Source of the DNA: Endomicrobiellum devescovinae
GTDB taxonomy: Bacteria; Elusimicrobiota; Endomicrobiia; Endomicrobiales; Endomicrobiaceae
NCBI GenBank assembly: GCA_031255495.1
Contig: JAIRSK010000037.1
Coordinates: 1-11,025 of the forward strand
Direction of reading: 5' to 3'
Length of the DNA: 11,025 nucleotides
Shown here: positions 6,719 through 11,025 of the stretch, one piece after another
How the letters are laid out: the number at the start of each line of letters is the position of its first letter
Numbering within the stretch: the first letter of the stretch is position 1
Program-made: the position numbers and the translations under genes
Notes under the pieces: model-generated
The model's input: only the letters and a program-made list of their open reading frames with translations
Database searches by the model: none
What the model was told of the DNA's origin: nothing

Positions 6719-6979
6719 ATGTCGGAAGAAAAACAACATATAGACAACCCTCAAATTAAAAAAGAAGAACCCGGAGCCGAGATTGAAAAAGAGAATATCG
6801 GCAACATAGAAAAAGAAGAAAACATAGAAAAAACATATGATATAGAAGGGCTTGTTATAGGAGGAGCAATAGGGCTTGCCGTAGGAATATTAATTTCTTT
6901 TAATGCTATTTTTGCTATGCAAATAGGAATGTTTCTAGGATTGATAATTGGAACTAGAAAGAAAAAGAAGAAAAAATAA
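6719..6979 (+). CDS. Small glycine-zipper membrane protein, unrecognised
   Basis: An 86-residue protein with TGAGGAG (6707-6713) five bases before the ATG. Residues 1-42 are highly charged and acidic, with imperfect IEKEN/IEKEE repeats. Residues 44-78 form one or two hydrophobic helices with regular glycine zippers: Gly44, 48, 52, 56 and Gly70, 74, 78, each four apart. The tail is Arg followed by six Lys. By the positive-inside rule, the Lys tail should be cytoplasmic. If the hydrophobic part is a hairpin, the acidic N-terminus would be cytoplasmic too. Glycine zippers commonly pack membrane helices into oligomers, so this may self-assemble; no specific function is recognised. It sits 18 bases after cca and 23 before the TPR-protein gene, so it may be co-transcribed with, and functionally tied to, the latter. 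Confidence 0.8.
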   Translation: MSEEKQHIDNPQIKKEEPGAEIEKENIGNIEKEENIEKTYDIEGLVIGGAIGLAVGILISFNAIFAMQIGMFLGLIIGTRKKKKKK

Positions 6980-6991
6980 TATTATCTTGCC

Positions 6992-7000
6992 AAGGAGGTG
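6992..7000 (+). promoter_or_regulatory. Very strong ribosome binding site deciding the start of the TPR-protein gene
   Basis: AAGGAGGTG is almost the full anti-Shine-Dalgarno complement and sits two bases before the ATG at 7003. It is the strongest ribosome site in the window. It indicates that translation of the TPR locus begins at 7003, not at the ribosome-site-poor ATGs at 7091 or 7211. Confidence 0.8.
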
Positions 7001-7002
7001 TT

Positions 7003-7248
7003 ATGCCGGATTTGGAAAATCCTGATAACCAAAATAATTCTGCCCAAAGTGGCAACAATCAGGAGCAGAAAGTATTAGAGATGCCTGAACATGTGTCTCA
7101 ACCAGAAAGTACCCCCACTCCACAACAACAAACATCTGAACAAAATAAAGAAACTATCTCTTACGAAAAACGCTTACAGAAAAATGAATCATTTAGAGAC
7201 CCAAATGTCCATGAAAAAAAATTCTTTACTAGACGACTTAAAAAATAA
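7003..7248 (+). CDS. N-terminal fragment of the TPR protein as encoded (81 residues)
   Basis: Read literally, translation from the strong ribosome site gives an 81-residue, Gln/Asn/Pro/Glu-rich, hydrophilic peptide that ends shortly after the A8 run with the out-of-character tail FFTRRLKK before TAA (7246-7248). Its low-complexity composition is the same as that of the region downstream in the next frame, so I take it as the true N-terminus of the larger protein and not a separate gene. It overlaps the next ORF by 38 bases. Confidence 0.5.
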   Translation: MPDLENPDNQNNSAQSGNNQEQKVLEMPEHVSQPESTPTPQQQTSEQNKETISYEKRLQKNESFRDPNVHEKKFFTRRLKK

Positions 7249-9175
7249 ATTAAATAATATAGACGCTATAATAAAAAAAGCAAACCTAGACAAAGCTGCA
7301 GCAACAAAAGAAAATAAACAAGAAACTTCTAATACAGAACTAAACGCTCCTAATGCTCAAGAAGATACTCAACCTGCTCCTCAACAACTCTTAGAACAAA
7401 AGCCTAAAGATGAAGCTGTAAGTCCTGAAAATAGTAAAACTGCTCAAAATAACCAAATTCCAGATGAAACGAAAAATACTCAGGCTATTCCTCAACAAGT
7501 ACCGGAAGAAAAACTTAAAGATGAACCAAAACAAACTGAAAATAACGAGTCTGTAGCAAATAGCGCAACGCTTTCTAAAGAAACAGAAAAAAAACAAAAT
7601 GATCAGACTGAACAAACTGCAACACCTCAGGTTGAATCAAAACCTGAAGAAATTAAACAAACTCCTTCTCAGGACACTGACCAAAAACCTGAAAATATTA
7701 AGCCTGAAACGCAGGAAATGCCTCAAAGTGCTTCCTCTGCTGCGCCAAAAGATTATTCTAACATTACTACCTTTGGAGAAGCAGATGAAGCCATAAAAGC
7801 TGAACCTGAAAACTATAAACATTATGTAGCAAGGGCTGAACTATACATAAAAAAACAAGATTATAAAAATGCCGAAACAGATTATAAAAAAGCTCAAGAA
7901 TTAACACAATCAAAAGATATTGCAATCCTTACAGGTCTTGCAAAAGTTTATGATTTATCAGGACAGTCTGCCATCGCATTGACTATATATTCGCAAGCAT
8001 TGGAATTAAGTCCGTCAAATATAGAAATACTAAACAAGCGCGCTCAATGTTACGAAACTTTAGGACAAGAGGAAAATTTCTTTAAAGATATTGAAAAAGC
8101 AATTGAAATTGATCCCAACAATGCACAGAATTATATATTAAGAGCTGAGCATTACATGGCAAAAAATAATTTTCAAAAATCTCTTGAAGATGTAAACAAA
8201 ATTATAGATTTAAAACCAGATAATGCAAGCGCAAGGTATTTTAGAGGCGTTCTTAATTATAATCTTCAAAATTATCAAGACTGCTTTACCGACATGCAAA
8301 AATCCCTTGAACTTAAAACTAATGAAAATGGAGTATATAGATACTTGGGAATATGCAGTTATAAATCAAACAATTTGCCTGAGTCAATAAATTTCCTAAA
8401 AAAAGCGATTGAATTTGGATTTGACGATGGCGATATATATTATTACAAAGCCTACGCAGAATTTAAATCCGGAGATTTTGACACATCTTTACAAGATACA
8501 AACAAAGCCATAGAAAAAGATTCAAAAAAATATGAGTACTATCTTCTAAGAGCAAAAATTTATAATGAAAAAAATATTTTTGATAAAGCTGAAAAAGATT
8601 ATGATAAAACATTAAAACTAGATGCTTCTTTCAACAATTTTATTGAAAGAGGCGACTTCTTTGCTAAATATGAAAAATATAAAGATTCTATAAAAGACTA
8701 TACAGCTGCTATAGCTCTGAATAATCAAAATGCAGAAATCTACAAACAGCGCGGATACATGTATCAAAAATTAAAAAAAGATAAAGAGGCTGAAGCCGAC
8801 TTTGAGCAAGCTCTTAAACTTAACCCATCTGCAGACGTCCATCTTGAAAAAAAGATTATAGCCCAACAGGAAGAACAACAAACAAAAGATCAACAGCCCT
8901 CTCAACAAGAAACTCCTTTAAATTCTGAAAATATCAAAGGGCAAGATAATTCCAACCCAACTGTGCACACAAATACAGAACCTATTAAAAATGAATCCCA
9001 AGAGACAACTGTACAAACTGAAAAACCAAAGTCACATGAACAACAAAAGCAACCCATTAAAGAACAGGAACAAAATATTGAAACAACTACAAGTACACCC
9101 ATTGCAGCACCTTCCGAAAATGTTAACCTCAACAGGAAGCGGAAGCGACTAAAGCACCTCAAGCAACAATCTTAA
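7211..9175 (+). CDS. Main TPR-repeat ORF (central part of the split gene)
   Basis: A 654-residue reading frame if begun at ATG 7211 (MKKNSLLDDLKNKLNNIDA...). The frame is open further upstream to 7091, but that part (MCLNQKVPPLHNNK...) is an out-of-frame reading of the fragment before it. There is no clear ribosome site at either ATG. Residues about 1-180 are Gln/Glu/Pro/Asn-rich. About ten 34-residue TPR-like units follow, with the typical Ala/Gly/Tyr pattern, for example NYKHYVARAELYIKKQDYKNAETDYKKAQEL and NAEIYKQRGYMYQKLKKDKEAEADFEQALKLNP. Then comes another low-complexity segment. The last 15 residues (LNRKRKRLKHLKQQS) are abruptly Lys/Arg-rich, because the frame has shifted; the neighbouring frame reads PQQEAEATKAPQATILTPTEEN, in character with what precedes. 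Confidence 0.75.
   Translation: MKKNSLLDDLKNKLNNIDAIIKKANLDKAAATKENKQETSNTELNAPNAQEDTQPAPQQLLEQKPKDEAVSPENSKTAQNNQIPDETKNTQAIPQQVPEEKLKDEPKQTENNESVANSATLSKETEKKQNDQTEQTATPQVESKPEEIKQTPSQDTDQKPENIKPETQEMPQSASSAAPKDYSNITTFGEADEAIKAEPENYKHYVARAELYIKKQDYKNAETDYKKAQELTQSKDIAILTGLAKVYDLSGQSAIALTIYSQALELSPSNIEILNKRAQCYETLGQEENFFKDIEKAIEIDPNNAQNYILRAEHYMAKNNFQKSLEDVNKIIDLKPDNASARYFRGVLNYNLQNYQDCFTDMQKSLELKTNENGVYRYLGICSYKSNNLPESINFLKKAIEFGFDDGDIYYYKAYAEFKSGDFDTSLQDTNKAIEKDSKKYEYYLLRAKIYNEKNIFDKAEKDYDKTLKLDASFNNFIERGDFFAKYEKYKDSIKDYTAAIALNNQNAEIYKQRGYMYQKLKKDKEAEADFEQALKLNPSADVHLEKKIIAQQEEQQTKDQQPSQQETPLNSENIKGQDNSNPTVHTNTEPIKNESQETTVQTEKPKSHEQQKQPIKEQEQNIETTTSTPIAAPSENVNLNRKRKRLKHLKQQS
7370..7525 (+). 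repeat. Degenerate in-frame direct repeat in the low-complexity region
   Basis: Two copies, 7370-7414 (QPAPQQLLEQKPKDE) and 7481-7525 (QAIPQQVPEEKLKDE), start 111 bases apart, which is 37 codons. They show that the Gln/Pro/Glu-rich region grew at least partly by tandem duplication and has since diverged. Confidence 0.6.
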
Positions 9176-9808
9176 CACCTACAGAAGAAAATAATAAAGA
9201 AAAACCGAAAAAGGCAGGATTTTTTTTCTAGACTATTTAAAAAAAGCAAAAAAGAAGACTCAGCTGACAACGATAAACATAGCACTAATGTTACTTCAGC
9301 ACAGCCAAGTGAGCCTAACAATAGTGTTCCTTCATTACATCCAAGCGATGTTGAAACAGAATATAATAGAGCAAATATAAATTATAAAAACAAAAAATAT
9401 GATGCAGCTTTAGACGATTTGTCAAAAATATTTTCAAAAGACCCTAATTATGTTAAAGGATATTTACTTAGAGCAAACATATACTCTGATTCTGGGGATA
9501 ACATTAAGGCATTAGAAGATTTGAATAAAACAATAGAACTTTCGCCTTCATCATTTTTAGCTTATTTTAAGAGAGCAGAAATTTATTCTTTACAAAATAA
9601 TGACGATGCGGCTTTTGCAGATTTTGGAAAAACAATTGAGCTAAACCAAAAATTCGGCGCAGGATATGCAGGAATAGCGAAAATATATGCAAAACGTAAA
9701 GACAAAGAAAAAGCCATTGAAAACTACAATCTTGCTAAGAAATATGACTTAAAATATTCAAAGATTGCAGACGCTGAAATAAAATCTCTTTCAACGTCTT
9801 CTTCTTAA
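9176..9808 (+). pseudogene. C-terminal TPR fragment of the split gene
   Basis: The frame ending at TAA 9806-9808 is open from 9176 and is meaningful from the T8 run onward (SRLFKKSKKEDSADND...). It contains four TPR-like units, among them NYVKGYLLRANIYSDSGDNIKALEDLNKTIELSP and SFLAYFKRAEIYSLQNNDDAAFADFGKTIELN. The only available start, TTG 9419, lies inside the first TPR unit and has no ribosome site, so independent translation is unlikely. An in-frame continuation from the central ORF requires both the shift near 9127 and the one at 9220-9227. Confidence 0.65.
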
Positions 9809-9818
9809 CCCATATTTA

Positions 9819-10016
9819 CTAATACCTATAAGAAATAAATCCAAAAATATTAATACTCGTACTGTTCTTGTTGATATTAATAGACGTTTCATCAATGTTT
9901 AGTATATTACCTGTTATATGTCTTTGCCCTTGTAAGCTGCTAAAGTGATAATATTCGCAACCTATACCTACAGAAAAATATGATGATAGTGGAATTGTAA
10001 CAGAAGCTTCTAAATC
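9819..10016 (-). pseudogene. Severed C-terminus of the HExxH / beta-barrel protein
   Basis: After the in-frame TGA (10019-10017) the same frame continues for 65 sense codons to TAG (9821-9819). The peptide (DLEASVTIPLSSYFSVGIGC..., ending INIFGFISYRY) has alternating hydrophobic strands and a C-terminal aromatic Tyr, as expected for the last strands of an outer-membrane beta-barrel. The TAG lies 10 bp from the stop of the convergent TPR gene, a natural gene boundary. This makes it likely that TAG 9819 is the original end and the TGA is secondary. Confidence 0.7.
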
Positions 10017-11025
10017 TCACCCCAATCCAAAAGTAGCAGTACACTTGTAGCTTATAGGAAGTTGCATATCTATACCGATTGAATATTCAGTTGCAGCTTC
10101 CCTACCAAACACGCTTTCAAAACCAAAAAGCAATCTAGTGTCTTCATTAACTTCGTACCCACTTACCACTTTATAGGACATACCTCTAGTTGTTATATAA
10201 GGATAAACGTCAGGTACTCTAAATCCAAAAAAAACTATAGGTTTCCCTATAAGTATAGAATAGGTTGTAGCGCTTAGAAACGTTGACATTGTTCCAGCGG
10301 TTTTAATTGTTCCCTTTTTAAAGTCTTCTCTACCTTTTGCGTTAAAAGCCGTGATAATTCCAGTTGGATCATAACTGACATCATCATCTTTGTTAGCTGC
10401 TATATCATCATAAGAAGCTCCAGATATCCTCTCTTTCAAATAAATAGCCCATGAAATACTATCTACATTATTCCTAGCAAACATATCATAACCTATGCTT
10501 TCAGATAAAAGCATCTCATTATTGAGTCCACCTGCTGAAATAATAATACGGTAATCATAGTAATCTGAAAATGGTATTGTTTTCCCTTCGTATTTTCCTC
10601 CTAAACCTTCAGATCCACAAGCCCCTCCCCTGCCACATTGGAACGTCATTCTCTTAAAATAATACGAAAAGATGTTTTTCTCTACGTCTCCATTGCTTTC
10701 AATATCTTTATAAAATGAATAATCTAGCCCAAATGCCTTATACCTCAAAGCATGTCCAGACTCATGCAGGGCAATATAAGCCTGTTGATTGACAAAAAAC
10801 AAAAAGAACCAAGAAGAGAAACGTATCAACCATTTTTGAGATAAATTCAACTTGTCAAACCATTCTTGATTCTCTAACCACTCTAATGCTCTATCTGAAG
10901 CTCTCAAACAATCCATATTAAAGTTAACAAGTTGTTTATTTGTATAATACCCATCAAAGTAAGCGCTGCTTAATGTAAAACTGTCTTTTTTCAAACAATT
11001 ATGAAGGTCAGAGTAATGTGCGGAT
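10017..11025 (-). CDS. HExxH metallopeptidase-like protein with beta-barrel-like C-terminus (partial, 5' end beyond window)
   Basis: The frame is open to the right edge (it reads SAHYSDLHNCLKKDSF...), so the true start is outside; the TTG at 10994 has no support. Features in order: a hydrophobic segment (WLIRFSSWFFLFFVNQQAYIAL, near 10840-10770), then HESGH (10766-10752), the zinc-binding HExxH signature. A Gly-rich loop with two Cys (CGRGGACGSEGLGG) follows. SAGGLNNEM (Glu codon 10517-10515, 79 residues after the second His) is a plausible third zinc ligand. Next come a second hydrophobic segment (near 10300-10220) and Tyr/Phe-alternating beta-strands that continue past the TGA at 10019-10017. 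HExxH plus a downstream Glu suggests a gluzincin-like zinc protease; the strands suggest outer-membrane insertion. The combination is not one I recognise. Activity, substrate and location are inferred. Confidence 0.65.
   Translation of the reverse strand, partial: SAHYSDLHNCLKKDSFTLSSAYFDGYYTNKQLVNFNMDCLRASDRALEWLENQEWFDKLNLSQKWLIRFSSWFFLFFVNQQAYIALHESGHALRYKAFGLDYSFYKDIESNGDVEKNIFSYYFKRMTFQCGRGGACGSEGLGGKYEGKTIPFSDYYDYRIIISAGGLNNEMLLSESIGYDMFARNNVDSISWAIYLKERISGASYDDIAANKDDDVSYDPTGIITAFNAKGREDFKKGTIKTAGTMSTFLSATTYSILIGKPIVFFGFRVPDVYPYITTRGMSYKVVSGYEVNEDTRLLFGFESVFGREAATEYSIGIDMQLPISYKCTATFGLG

Larger units (their letters stand above)
7003..9808 (+). pseudogene. Large low-complexity + TPR-repeat protein gene split by three apparent single-base shifts
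   Basis: Three frame segments read as one protein. Segment 1 is frame 7003-7221. Segment 2 is 7222 to about 9127, one frame on. Segment 3 is about 9127-9219, back in the first frame. Segment 4 is about 9228-9808, in the second frame again. The joints are an A8 run (7214-7221, one base too many), a site near CC 9127-9128 (one base too few) and a T8 run (9220-9227, one base too many). Correcting all three gives a 934-residue protein. It would have a Gln/Asn/Pro/Glu-rich N-terminal region, ten TPR-like units (about 7770-8860), a second Gln/Glu/Pro-rich linker, a basic AGFFSRLFKKSKKE segment and four more TPR-like units (about 9353-9760). TPR arrays mediate protein-protein contacts. No signal peptide or enzyme motif is visible. 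Whether this is decay, slippage-rescued expression or sequencing error cannot be decided here. Confidence 0.7.

Noticed and set aside
6451..6754. Minus-strand ORFs across the end of cca
   Set aside because: Antisense to the HD-containing C-terminal part of cca, with no ribosome site or recognisable domain.
8902..9162. Minus-strand 86-residue ORF rich in Phe and Cys
   Set aside because: Antisense reading of the Gln/Glu/Pro-rich linker; such codon composition regularly gives open Phe/Cys/Leu frames on the other strand.
9419..9808. Independent TPR gene starting at TTG 9419
   Set aside because: The start lies within a TPR unit, has no ribosome site, and the frame reads sensibly back to the T8 run; it is the tail of the split gene.
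9809..9818. Terminator between the convergent TPR and HExxH genes
   Set aside because: The gap is 10 bp and no GC-rich inverted repeat with a T-run is visible there or just inside either gene end.
10017..10019. TGA as a recoded sense codon (alternative genetic code or selenocysteine)
   Set aside because: The Trp codons checked elsewhere are TGG, long genes such as feoB have no in-frame TGA, and no obvious selenocysteine-type hairpin was noticed downstream; a point mutation or error is simpler.
10017..10994. Complete gene starting at TTG 10994
   Set aside because: The frame stays open to the window edge and no ribosome site precedes the TTG, so the start is beyond the window.
1..11025. CRISPR array, tRNA, rRNA or insertion sequence
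   Set aside because: I saw no regularly spaced repeats, cloverleaf-like or rRNA-like stretches, transposase motifs or flanking terminal repeats; a dedicated tRNA/ncRNA scan was not possible.

Overview
The window is an AT-rich (by eye about one-third G+C), gene-dense stretch from a Gram-negative-type bacterium. The evidence is a TolC-family outer-membrane channel, a probable outer-membrane beta-barrel C-terminus and a ferrous-iron (Feo) uptake locus typical of anaerobic or low-oxygen life. Most starts have purine-rich Shine-Dalgarno sites. I cannot place the organism securely. Low G+C together with two broken genes would suit a host-associated or reducing genome, for example an Elusimicrobiota/Endomicrobium-like lineage, but that is a guess.

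Layout. 1-1238 (minus): 5' part of a TolC/OEP efflux gene that runs off the left edge. 1434-1853 (plus): an unrecognised small exported protein, closed by a strong intrinsic terminator. 1901-2152: intergenic, ending in a near-consensus promoter. 2153-5287 (plus): an iron module of a DtxR-family regulator, FeoA with an N-terminal extension, FeoB, and a 46-residue Cys-rich membrane protein of the FeoB-associated type that was found by hand. A perfect 20-bp palindrome lies just upstream of feoA, and a related short palindrome overlaps the -10 box of the dtxR promoter. Both are candidate operators for the adjacent regulator. 5315-6700: CCA-adding/tRNA nucleotidyltransferase with a near-leaderless start. 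6719-6979: a small glycine-zipper membrane protein. 7003-9808: a large low-complexity plus TPR protein gene split by three apparent single-base shifts. Two of the shifts are at homopolymer runs (A8 and T8). The corrected product would be 934 residues. 9819-11025 (minus): a convergent gene for an HExxH protein with beta-barrel-like C-terminal strands. It is open to the right edge and interrupted by an in-frame TGA, 65 codons before a natural-looking end that stops 10 bp from the TPR gene.

The iron genes form a self-consistent unit. The regulator would sense Fe(II) and repress feo, FeoB would transport Fe(II) across the inner membrane, and FeoA and the Cys-rich peptide would be accessory. The right third looks like accessory surface or envelope genes that are either decaying, slippage-corrected or affected by sequencing error; the sequence alone cannot tell these apart.
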